Below are positions 1 through 7,935 of a stretch of 64,000 nucleotides of DNA, in pieces. This DNA is from AV69 sp963742315. Lineage in GTDB: Bacteria; Verrucomicrobiota; Verrucomicrobiia; Chthoniobacterales; UBA10450. Below the pieces are notes generated by a model. It saw only the letters and a program-made list of their open reading frames with translations. It was not told where the DNA came from and did no database searches. A program made the translations under genes and the position numbers. Numbering within the stretch: the stretch's first letter is position 1; every line of letters begins with the position of its first letter. The stretch lies in assembly GCA_963742315.1 (NCBI GenBank), contig CAVULE010000007.1, forward strand, positions 248,001 through 312,000, read 5' to 3'.

Positions 1-370
1 GTGGCATTATCTGCATGGTGTCAGCGATCCGTCGAAGATCAGCCCTGACAATTGGGTGATCGACCAGGCTTATCAGGACCGACCGGGGAACAAGGAAATC
101 CAACTTTCAATCCTCTACAACGCAAAAAGGGATCTGGATGTCTTTGCCGATTGGCAGGAGTATTTCCGTAAACAACAGCCCCCCACGCTGATCACTTGGG
201 GCAAAAACGATGGAATCTTTACGGTGGAGGGTGCTGAACTCTTTAAAAGAGATATTCCCAGTGCAGAGCTCCATCTTCTCGACACGGGCCATTTCGCGTT
301 GGAAGAAGAAGTGGATCGGATTGGGTCGTTGATGCATGAGTTTCTCGACCGAACAATAAACAAGAACTAA
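1..370 (+). CDS. alpha/beta hydrolase, C-terminal part (partial)
   Basis: The open frame enters from the left edge (first complete codon at base 2), so the N-terminus and nucleophile elbow are outside the window. The visible 122 residues fit the end of an alpha/beta-hydrolase fold enzyme. PPTLITWGKNDGIFTVEGAE is the usual strand carrying the catalytic Asp (GxxD), and LLDTGHFALEEE carries the catalytic His followed by an acidic helix. Substrate cannot be inferred; relatives include haloalkane dehalogenase-like and epoxide hydrolase-like enzymes. A secreted cupin and a DoxX-like membrane protein follow on the same strand, a common arrangement in small oxidative-stress or detoxification clusters. 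Confidence 0.85.
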   Translation, partial: WHYLHGVSDPSKISPDNWVIDQAYQDRPGNKEIQLSILYNAKRDLDVFADWQEYFRKQQPPTLITWGKNDGIFTVEGAELFKRDIPSAELHLLDTGHFALEEEVDRIGSLMHEFLDRTINKN

Positions 371-415
371 GTATTGACCCGGTTATCGCAGCACATCAGC
401 GAAAGGACAGAAGCG

Positions 416-811
416 ATGCATAACATGAAGAAGCTCATCCTCTCTGTATTTATCATTACCTTCGGATTTGCCACGGCAACGCATGCCCAGCAAGTGAATA
501 CGCTCCTTACGAAACAGCTTCCGGAAGCACCGGGTAAAGAGATTGAAGTCATTACTGTCAATTACGCCCCAGGAGCCGTCGACGCGATCCACCGGCATGA
601 TGCGCATGCGGTTGTCTATGTTCTCGACGGGGAAGTTGAGATGCAGGTTCGCGGAGGCACGCTTCAGCGGCTTGGTCCCGGGCAGGTATTTTACGAATCA
701 CCTGAAGACGTTCATACCGTAAGCCGTAACGCGAGTAAGACGAAACCAGCGAAGTTCGTCGTATTTTTTATCAAAAATGAAGGAGCACCGATTCTCACTC
801 CCATTCACTAG
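416..811 (+). CDS. secreted cupin-domain protein
   Basis: 131 residues. The first 25 or so form a Sec signal peptide (KK, then a hydrophobic LILSVFIITFGFATA stretch, then a THA-Q cleavage-like site), so the product should be exported. The rest is a single small cupin barrel: motif 1 is represented by PGAVDAIHRHDAHAVVYVLDGE (metal ligands H, H and E visible) and motif 2 by LGPGQVFYESPEDVHTVSRN. The start at 416 is chosen over an upstream TTG at 374 because AGGA lies 8 bases before it and it places the signal peptide at the very N-terminus. A second ATG three codons later is an equally possible start. Role unknown; such cupins often accompany hydrolase and DoxX genes. Confidence 0.85.
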   Translation: MHNMKKLILSVFIITFGFATATHAQQVNTLLTKQLPEAPGKEIEVITVNYAPGAVDAIHRHDAHAVVYVLDGEVEMQVRGGTLQRLGPGQVFYESPEDVHTVSRNASKTKPAKFVVFFIKNEGAPILTPIH

Positions 812-885
812 CTTCGGACGCGAACATTGAATTTCTCCGATGAAACCATTTTGCATAAAGCAATATTCCTTACGTGGAGGCACGT

Positions 886-1356
886 ATGAATTCAAAAACC
901 GCGCAACTCAGAGAGAATGGGACAGAGATTGTCCGTCTGTTCGCACGGTTTGCGCTAGGAGCTTCCTTTCTATCCGCTGTGGCTGATCGTTTTGGCTTGT
1001 GGGGGCCATATGGAGCAAAGAACGTATCCTGGGGAAATTTCGCTCATTTCGTGGAGTACACGGGCGCGGTGACGTCTCTCTTCCCCAGTTCATCGACAGT
1101 GTCGTTTGCGTGGGCAGCTACCGTCGCGGAGACACTCTTTGGGATATTGCTTATCGCAGGCTTCAAAATACGAATGGCCTCCGTCCTCTCCGGTCTTCTC
1201 CTTTTGTCATTTGCTATAGGCATGGTCACAGGTCTTGGCATCAAGACGCCATTCGACTATTCGGTCTTCTCGGCAGCCGCTGCAGCATTCTTACTGGCGT
1301 TCTGGGAGCCTGACCGATTCACGTTGGACAAGCTTCTGAATCGATTACGAAACTGA
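886..1356 (+). CDS. DoxX-like integral membrane protein
   Basis: 156 residues with four hydrophobic segments (about 17-35, 70-95, 100-120 and 126-145), the size and topology of the DoxX/DoxD-like family. Early FARFALGASFLSAVADRFGLWG and late FDYSVFSAAAAAFLLAF agree with that family. DoxX-type proteins act in the inner membrane and have been linked to redox and thiol homeostasis; no specific substrate can be read here. The ATG at 886 has GGAGG five bases upstream, which decides the start over an in-frame GTG-type start 12 bases earlier. It is third in a same-strand run with the hydrolase and cupin genes. Confidence 0.82.
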   Translation: MNSKTAQLRENGTEIVRLFARFALGASFLSAVADRFGLWGPYGAKNVSWGNFAHFVEYTGAVTSLFPSSSTVSFAWAATVAETLFGILLIAGFKIRMASVLSGLLLLSFAIGMVTGLGIKTPFDYSVFSAAAAAFLLAFWEPDRFTLDKLLNRLRN

Positions 1357-1395
1357 GCGGGAGATCCGATCACGAACAACACTAACTTCGATAGC

Positions 1396-1611
1396 GTGAA
1401 CGCTCCGCGTAATATGGGCGTCGTGCCGGTATTGACCACCGCGCAGTACGAACGGTTCGCCTCACGACTTATCCAACGGGACGGGCGTAAGATCGGTCTT
1501 GGCGATCCATCGATGTTTGCCGTGGAATCCCTCACACTCGCACGGCGAGATAAAAATTACTTCTGGCGCAGGCGATTTGGCGACTGCCGACGCAACGACA
1601 AATACCAATAA
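1396..1611 (+). CDS. possible small ORF, function unknown
   Basis: A 71-codon frame starting with GTG, in the same reading frame as the DoxX-like gene and separated from its stop by 39 bases that contain no other stop. The first 50 residues look protein-like (PVLTTAQYERFASRLIQRDG) while the last 15 are rich in Arg and look random. It may be the decayed start of a larger gene or not coding at all. No family is recognised and no ribosome-binding site stands out. Confidence 0.2.
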   Translation: MNAPRNMGVVPVLTTAQYERFASRLIQRDGRKIGLGDPSMFAVESLTLARRDKNYFWRRRFGDCRRNDKYQ

Positions 1612-1734
1612 AGCGAACGGTGCGCTGGCGACACTCAGCTTGTCAGCGATGATTTCCCAATATTTTATATGACGTCTAGCAAGCTTGATTATGTCGAAGG
1701 TCGGTAAAGCCTCTTGAGACTAAAGGTTATCCAG

Positions 1735-2373
1735 TTAGTTAGGCGAATCGCTCAGCGCGAATCGGCCTATTCCGAACAACGCGATCAATGACACAAGAAA
1801 CAGCCCCAAAGTTGAACCCGTGTCGGGCACCGTGCCTGATCCAATTTTGAGCGTGAAGTTCTGGTCCGCTCCGATTCCCCAGCTCCAGACGTAGGTGCCA
1901 GTGTTTAAGCCGAGGGTTCCAAAAGTCTGGCCACTGTAGGTCGCGCTGTCAGATAGGGCACTGCCAGAGATGTAGCCCTGGGGCACTTCAACAGCAGCAC
2001 CGGCTCCTCCGTCCATCCCGACAATGTCTCCCGTGCCACTGCTGGCAAACGTTGGACCGCCGCTCCCGAAATTCCTCGGTCCGCTGATGGATCCCAAGCC
2101 GTAGAAATCGACAAAATTTCCTCCCTGGCCGGTGAGTATGATAGCCACCGATGGATACATTTCTGGAATGAGCTCCGTCGGATTAAACTTAATCAGTCCC
2201 GTTAGGTCGATCGCTCCGCTTCCGGTGGCGACGACAACAGACCCCACTTGCTGCAAAGTCACAATGTAACCGGCTTGGCCGGGTGAGATGGAGAGTCCGC
2301 AAGTGATTGTGACCGCCAGCATCGCTAGCGCGCGGCGAAACAGGCTGGGCGAGGTAGTTTTCATGATTTTCAT
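1735..2373 (-). CDS. exported protein with VPDTG-type C-terminal sorting signal
   Basis: 212 residues. An N-terminal signal peptide (basic start, then ALAMLAVTITCGLSIS, cleavage near GQAG) is followed by a Gly/Ser/Thr-rich, cysteine-free body suited to an extracellular beta protein. The C-terminus carries VPDTGSTLGLFLVSLIALFG and then an Arg-containing tail, matching the tripartite VPDSG-CTERM sorting signal (motif, transmembrane helix, basic tail) known mainly from Verrucomicrobiota. By analogy with PEP-CTERM systems it should be handled by an exosortase-like enzyme and end up in the envelope or matrix. No sorting enzyme is visible in this window. The gene stands alone, convergent with the preceding cluster. 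Confidence 0.8.
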   Translation of the reverse strand: MKIMKTTSPSLFRRALAMLAVTITCGLSISPGQAGYIVTLQQVGSVVVATGSGAIDLTGLIKFNPTELIPEMYPSVAIILTGQGGNFVDFYGLGSISGPRNFGSGGPTFASSGTGDIVGMDGGAGAAVEVPQGYISGSALSDSATYSGQTFGTLGLNTGTYVWSWGIGADQNFTLKIGSGTVPDTGSTLGLFLVSLIALFGIGRFALSDSPN

Positions 2374-2644
2374 GAATGGCTTATCTCGGCGGATTGGACG
2401 AAAGCGCCGACGGTCGGGTCAAGCCTAATCCGTCATTGCGAACGAAAATTGCCTATATTGCGTAACCAATCGACGCTTTTCGCTGGAGCTATTGGGTCAA
2501 AGCCGTTCAAATTAGAAAATGAGCGTCGCAATGCACCACAGTTTTTTCCAGAACGATATTTCCCATTTCACGCGCACGCGCGAGCGGGACGTCGAGGCAC
2601 GCTTTTTGAGCTAGACCAGACTAAGAGACTAGCGGTCGTCGAAC

Positions 2645-3184
2645 ATGGATTCAGCGCAGGACAAACATGAGCGTCGCATTGGTGAACAACTGATTGAGTG
2701 GTACAACAAGCGACACGGCACTTCGTTTCGCTTCGATGGGCGACCGGACGATGCTCCTGATAGTTATTACTTGGACGGAAAAGTGCGGCTTAGAGTCGAG
2801 GTCACAGGTGCGTTTTACGATGACGGCGATGATGCGAAGTACGAGTGGCTCCGACTAAGAGGACATCCCGATGCTCCTGATAAGTGGAAAGGTAAGGATT
2901 TTCACGAATACCTTGTGAATGACATCAACTCGCGTATCGCCGCCAAATGCAGGAACTCCTACGGGCCGAACTGTCTGCTCGCAGTTTATGTTTTCCCTAA
3001 ACTCACCTTCGCTGACGAAATGCAAACGCTCATTGAAAGCGTCAGCGTTCCCGCGAGTCACCGTTTTGATGGCATTTATCTTTGCGGTGAATTTCCGACG
3101 TCACTCGACTTATTAATCAGCCGCGCGCTGGAAGGTGAGAGACAACCGCCAGAGCGAAGAGTATGGCAACTCTATCCCCGCTGA
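2645..3184 (+). CDS. hypothetical protein, possibly nuclease-like
   Basis: 179 residues, soluble, no signal peptide. The segment PDDAPDSYYLDGKVRLRVEVT has an acidic residue pair followed by a beta-strand ending in E-V-T. This loosely recalls the (P)D-(D/E)xK core of restriction-endonuclease-like folds, although the Lys is replaced by Thr, so the assignment is weak. The C-terminal half (LLAVYVFPKLTFADEMQTL and FDGIYLCGEFP) looks like a folded alpha/beta domain. It has no recognisable partner gene. Composition is slightly less GC-rich than its neighbours, so recent acquisition is possible. Confidence 0.6.
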   Translation: MDSAQDKHERRIGEQLIEWYNKRHGTSFRFDGRPDDAPDSYYLDGKVRLRVEVTGAFYDDGDDAKYEWLRLRGHPDAPDKWKGKDFHEYLVNDINSRIAAKCRNSYGPNCLLAVYVFPKLTFADEMQTLIESVSVPASHRFDGIYLCGEFPTSLDLLISRALEGERQPPERRVWQLYPR

Positions 3185-3234
3185 CGTGGAATCGCGTCCC
3201 CAAACCTTCTAACCCACGGATTTCGGTCCCCACT

Positions 3235-3666
3235 TTAAGCTGCGTAATAGGTTCTTGGGAAACCAAGGTCCCGTAGTCCTTTGCGCCGACAGTAAACTGC
3301 CAATTCAGAGGCATCTTCTTCCCTGTAAAGATTCACCGAAAAGCTTGCACTACCTTTTGTGCCGTCACTCTTGGGCCATTCCGCGATGTATCGGGCAAAC
3401 AATCTTCCCGACCTTCGCCGTACTTCTTGGCGGCAAACCCCCATTACTCCGGCGGTGTTTCGTTTATTTGTGATTTTTGTTTTGCGAGGCGGCGGCAAAC
3501 GGAAGAGAAGCTTTTCACGGTAAGCTCGCGCGGCCTGTAAAGCTTTTCGCCGTCCGTTCGGATGATCTGAAAAATAACGCGCGAATCGCTTATTCCGCCT
3601 AGTGGTGCACACCACCCAGCCTGTGAAGCCGTGGTGCTCGTACCGCTGGATCAGTGGCTCACTCAC
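3235..3666 (-). CDS. AP2-like DNA-binding domain protein
   Basis: 143 residues, strongly basic. Two related halves can be seen: GFTGWVVCTTRRNKRFARYF near residues 13-32 and GVMGVCRQEVRRRSG near 73-88, which continues into FARYIAEW. Each is followed by a helical Ala/Arg-rich stretch (ALQAARAYREKL; DASELAVYCRRKG). The G-V-x-x-strand-strand-helix layout resembles AP2/ERF-type DNA-binding domains found in bacterial homing endonucleases and mobile genes. The start is a GTG. No nuclease domain is present, so a regulatory or vestigial mobile-element role is only a guess. Confidence 0.5.
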   Translation of the reverse strand: MSEPLIQRYEHHGFTGWVVCTTRRNKRFARYFSDHPNGRRKALQAARAYREKLLFRLPPPRKTKITNKRNTAGVMGVCRQEVRRRSGRLFARYIAEWPKSDGTKGSASFSVNLYREEDASELAVYCRRKGLRDLGFPRTYYAA

Positions 3667-3867
3667 TTTCCTACGTAGTACTCCGCTGTTTTACAGGAGC
3701 GTTCTCTGCAATTCCAGGAACGCGGTCAACAATTCGTCAGATTCGACGATGTACCAGCGACCATTGTTTTCGTGTGCATCAACAACCCGTCACCAGCCAT
3801 CTTTTGTCACCGCGCCACAATAGCTCCACCAATCTTGCTCGTAACGATGCCTTGTGAAAACGTACTA

Positions 3868-5360
3868 CTAAGGGTTGGTAACTAACTGCGGTGCAGCTTT
3901 CGTCGATTCCACTTTCTCGGTCACTTTCTGCAACCCCGCAGTGAGAGCTTCAATCTGCTTCTGCTGTTGCGCGATTTTGGATCCGAAGGCGTCTTGCTGC
4001 TTGGCCACGGTGGCCTTGAGGTCAGCGATTGTACTCTCCTGCCCGGCGACCTTCTGGTGCTCTTTCAGAAACTCGTTGAGCAACATCGCGTTCACCGCTT
4101 CGTAGCGCACTGTCATAACTTTTCCGTCTTCGCCGCGAACTACTAGATCAGGATTAACCTTTTCTACTTCCTCGGCCACTAGCCCAAACTGTGGAATTTG
4201 GTCGGGATCAAGTTCTTCCTTGTAGCGGAAAGTGACCGGCTTGAGTGCAAGGATTGTTTCACTCGCCCTGTCCATCGGCTTGATCGCGGTCTTGAAGCGG
4301 GCGGAGGATAAAACGGTGCCAAGCTGGCCGCTGGAGTTGACGATGACTCCAACTCCACTGGCCACCGTCTTGCCCGAGATGCCGGCGATGAAGGTCTTCT
4401 GTTGCGTCCCCGATTTTCCAATGCGGATGGTATTGGCTTCACCCGCGTTGCCCAGCACGTTTGCACCGATGTCGATGTTGTTGCTACCCGTCGTAAGGTT
4501 TTGACCAGCTAAGTAACCCAGACCGACGTTATTGTTGCCGCTGACGTTATTTTCAAGCGCATCCACGCCGACAGCAGTGTTTTTAGCGCCCGTCGTGTTT
4601 TCAAAAAGGGCGAATGTTCCACCCGCCGTGTTATTGCTAGCAGTCGTGTTGTTTTGGAGCGCACTGCCACCATTGGCCGTGTTATTTGTCCCGGTCGCGT
4701 TGCTAAAAAGTGCGTCAACACCGGTCGCCGTATTGAAGCTGCCGTTGTTGCCCGTTAATGCGAAAACGCCAGTGGCCGTATTGTTGCTTCCAGTCGAGTT
4801 GTTGACCAGCGCCTGATAACCGACTGCGGTGTTGTTATTGGCCGTTGTATTGTTCGCGAGTGCGTTGACGCCGTTTGCCGTGTTTGGGACCCGGTTCTAT
4901 TGCTCGTAAGCGCATTATAGCCGGTGGCGGTATTATTGTCGGCATTGCTGAAAAATAGCGCACCGGCGCCGATGGCGGTGTTGAATGATCCGGTTTCGTT
5001 GACCCCCATCGCAGCGTTACCGACAGCGGTGTTTTGCGTGCCACTTCTATTATCGATAAGCGCATTCCCGCCGACTCCGGTATTGGCATCGCCGGTTGTA
5101 TTGTTCGCGAGGGCCTGATAACCGATGGCGGTATTAAACGTGCCCGAAGTGAGATCATGCAGTGCCGTTTGACCCTCGGCGGTGTTCTGGCCGGGATAAC
5201 CCCCGTCTGGGGCCGGGGGCGGCAATTGCGATTTTACAGGCGGCGACACTGCAAAACCGCCGAGCGCAATGATGGTAAAAAACAGAGAGCGCGGTGCCAA
5301 AAGCAGGAGCGCTGAGCGGGGACGAGCTTCAATCTGACATAGAGGAATGGAGGTGTGCAT
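3868..5360 (-). CDS. surface protein with head repeats and S74 chaperone domain (frameshifted)
   Basis: One gene split by a one-base deletion near 4882-4886. The N-terminal part (signal-like hydrophobic stretch, then repeats) and the C-terminal part read in different frames, but joining them gives about 497 residues of continuous homology. The middle holds around 13 short repeats of the form NTA-x-G-x-x-AL-x-N, as in trimeric adhesin heads. The C-terminus is an intramolecular chaperone (peptidase S74) domain: the SSARFK motif keeps the Ser and Lys of the self-cleavage dyad (codons at 4306-4308 and 4291-4293), followed by FGLVAEEVEKVNPDLVV and a coiled coil. S74 domains help fibrous trimers fold and then cut themselves off. 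Probably a cell-surface fibre or adhesin. The deletion may be an assembly error. Confidence 0.78.
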
Positions 5361-5529
5361 GGTGTTAAAGGGTTGATGATTGCTGGATAATGTGAGGCGT
5401 TTATAGCTAACGCGCAGAATGGTGCCAAATCGCGCCAAGTTTCCCGGAGCGAAACGAGGGGAAACCCTTCATTATCCGCTTCTGGTTTTAATTTACTGCA
5501 TCGGCTTAGGTCAAGCACAATTGGCGGGA

Positions 5530-5922
5530 TTACAGCAAGTAGACTCCGGGTGCGTGTTTAACCAATGCAGCGGCAAAGGTTCCGCAAAGCAGTTGCAAGT
5601 TCACTCTCCCTCGTCGCGCGGTGCCCATCCGCACTTGCAGCCGCTGGTTGCCCTTCAGCGCGCGGCTGATCTCAAAGGCGCACTGCGCCGGTTCCTCCGG
5701 ACTGCGATAGAAGACCAGCGCCACGCCGTCGCCCGTGGGAATCTTCAACATCCGATTGGCTTGTTCCGCTTTTTGGAATTGCCCGGACAAGCGAACAATG
5801 CGGTTGAGCTCTTCCACCCTGGCGTGTTGCTCGTTAACCGAGAGCTTGGAGTAGCCGACTATGTCGAGGAAGAGAACGCGCGCTATCTCCAGCTCGATCT
5901 ATTTCTCGCTTTCGGCCGTCAT
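5530..5922 (-). pseudogene. class III cyclase fragment, decayed
   Basis: A degenerate copy of the cyclase domain used by its neighbours. It begins with ATG and an N-terminal IELEIARVLFLDIVGYSKLS segment, but codon 8 is TAG (5899-5901). It continues through IPTGDGVALVF to VRMG, after which homology stops and unrelated sequence runs to a stop. Compared with the intact paralogue ending at 12822, everything after about residue 105 is missing (the rest of the cyclase, membrane helix, TolB-like and TPR domains). It lies 9 bases beyond the stop of the preceding gene, so it was the last member of the array. Confidence 0.8.
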
Positions 5923-5931
5923 TAGAGAAAG

Positions 5932-7935
5932 TTATTTCGCCTCAGACGATTCGCAGAGTTTCTGAAAGCGCGGATCGCCGCGGAGGTTGTCCCAGTCGGG
6001 ATCGAACCGGAGCAAGGCCGGCGTAAGTGCTCCGTCGTATGGTGTCGTCAGAAGCATTTGCAAAATAGCGATGGCGTCGTCTTTCGGGCCGAAGTGAGCC
6101 AGAATGCGAGCGCGCTGCTCCTCCGCGTTCGGATGGATGCGTGCGTCCCCCGTGCTCACCGCGAGCGCCTGATCGTTAGCTTTCAAGGCCGCGTCGCGCT
6201 CGCCCAGTCCAAAAAGTGCCCGTGCCAGAAAGGAGAGGATGTTGGGATTATCAGGTTGCCCCTGCAAGGCTGCCTGAGCGCGTTCGCGTATTTTGGCAAA
6301 ACGGCTTTGGGCTTCGGCGTTGTCGCCAGCCATTTCCTGAAGCTCTGCAAAAAGCAATGAGTTCCAAAGACTCCAATACTCGTCGCTCCCTCCCGAACGG
6401 CTTCCCAGTGCTTGGAAGAAAGGCAGCGCTGTCGCTGGTTCGCGGCGCAATCTCGCTTGCTCGAAAATCGCATCGATTCCCCACTGGTCCTGATCACCGG
6501 GCTTCAATCCAGCTACAATCGACTGAGCTTTATCGAGCTGGCCGAGAGTTTGAAAAGTTGACGCTTTAAGTCCCAGCAATTCGACGTCACCCGGCCAGAT
6601 TTGCAGCGCGTCGTCTAACATTCGCAAGGTAGTGGAAAAGTCGCGCATGGCGAACGGCACGGTCGCGGTAATGCCGCGTAGGAAACGATCTCGCGGACTT
6701 AACTCGATCGCCTGCTTAAGGTAACCAAGACTGCCTGACCAGTCGCCCAAACGCGCGGAGATAGCTCCGAGGGACTCGAGGATATCTGAGTTACTCGGCC
6801 AAATCTGGTGTAGTTGTAATAGTAACTCTTTCGCGCCTTCCTTATCTCTTCGGATGTAGTATTGGAAGTAGGCGCGGGCCAACTGTGTTTCTGCCAGTTG
6901 GGGCTGTAAACGCATCGCTTCAGCGAGAGCTTTTTCGGCGGCGGCGCGATGCTGCGGCGTGGCTTCGGCCATGAAGAAAAGGAGTGAATTCGCTTGAGAA
7001 AGAGCGGCCCAGCCCAGAGCGAATTGAGGATCGAGACGCACTGCTTCGCTGAAAGATTGGATCGCGGCTTTTACTCCTTCCGGATTAAGAGTGAGGACTT
7101 GAACCTTGCCTGTTAAGTAGGCGCTGTAAGCAGCCGGGTCGTTTGTAGGTCTTTGCTCGAGCATTTGCTGTTCGGCGCCGGTGAGTTTGGCATTAAGAGT
7201 AGAAGCGATGTTCTGAGCTACTTCGGCTTCTACTCCAAAGATGTCCGTTAGCTTGCGATCGTAACTCTCCGCCCAGAGATGATCGTCGGTAGCTGCCCGA
7301 ATAAGCTGCACATTGACGCGCACGGCGTCGTTAACCTTTTGCACGCTGCCTTCCAGAATATTGGCAACACCGAGCTGCTTTGCGATTTCCGGCAAGTTCT
7401 GCGGACTACTGGCATAATGACTGGTAGAGGTTCGCGAGATCACTTTCAGCGCGCCGATCTTGGACAAACGCGTCAGAACTTCGTCCTGAATGCCTTCCGC
7501 GAAGTAGGCATTATCTTTGTCGCTACTCAGATTCTCGAATGGCAGGACCGCGATCGATTTGTTATTGAGAGCTGGATTAGATTCGGCGGTCGAAGCTGTG
7601 TAGCGGCCCAGGAAGAACAACCCGATCGAGAAAACTACTCCGATAACTACAACGTAAATCCATGCGTGGCCTTTCTTAGGTGTGGTTGTTCCTGTTTCCT
7701 CAGTCCGCTTGATTCCTTCCGGAGTAGTTTCATAAGCCCAGGCTAAAATCAGCGCGATGGGAAAGCCTAGAAAAACCAGCACAACCACCGCGCTCGTGAT
7801 CGTATCGCTAAGATGCAGCGCCGGGACGACCGTCGATGCGATCTGGATAGTTAACCAACCTACAACAAGGTAACTAACCGCAACCTTATAGACATGCCGT
7901 CTTCTCAGTTCAGCCAGAAACTTCGTTAGGTTCAT
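5932..7935 (-). CDS. membrane TolB-like/TPR protein
   Basis: 667 residues. The N-terminus carries the family signature NLTKFLAELRRRHVYKVAVS, then three transmembrane helices (about 17-36, 44-67 and 92-112). A TolB-like/FlgO-type domain follows (about 125-265; SIAVLPFENLSSDKDNAYFA), then TPR-type helical repeats to the C-terminus. Unlike its two upstream paralogues it has no cyclase domain. Proteins of this type are thought to be envelope or signalling scaffolds; no enzymatic activity is expected. The ATG overlaps the stop of the upstream gene (ATGA), implying translational coupling. This decides the start against a longer frame beginning at 7992. Confidence 0.85.
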   Translation of the reverse strand: MNLTKFLAELRRRHVYKVAVSYLVVGWLTIQIASTVVPALHLSDTITSAVVVLVFLGFPIALILAWAYETTPEGIKRTEETGTTTPKKGHAWIYVVVIGVVFSIGLFFLGRYTASTAESNPALNNKSIAVLPFENLSSDKDNAYFAEGIQDEVLTRLSKIGALKVISRTSTSHYASSPQNLPEIAKQLGVANILEGSVQKVNDAVRVNVQLIRAATDDHLWAESYDRKLTDIFGVEAEVAQNIASTLNAKLTGAEQQMLEQRPTNDPAAYSAYLTGKVQVLTLNPEGVKAAIQSFSEAVRLDPQFALGWAALSQANSLLFFMAEATPQHRAAAEKALAEAMRLQPQLAETQLARAYFQYYIRRDKEGAKELLLQLHQIWPSNSDILESLGAISARLGDWSGSLGYLKQAIELSPRDRFLRGITATVPFAMRDFSTTLRMLDDALQIWPGDVELLGLKASTFQTLGQLDKAQSIVAGLKPGDQDQWGIDAIFEQARLRREPATALPFFQALGSRSGGSDEYWSLWNSLLFAELQEMAGDNAEAQSRFAKIRERAQAALQGQPDNPNILSFLARALFGLGERDAALKANDQALAVSTGDARIHPNAEEQRARILAHFGPKDDAIAILQMLLTTPYDGALTPALLRFDPDWDNLRGDPRFQKLCESSEAK

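Noticed and set aside
2449..2670. 73-codon frame before the orphan nuclease-like gene
   Set aside because: No ribosome-binding site, no family, and its end overlaps the start of a better-supported gene.
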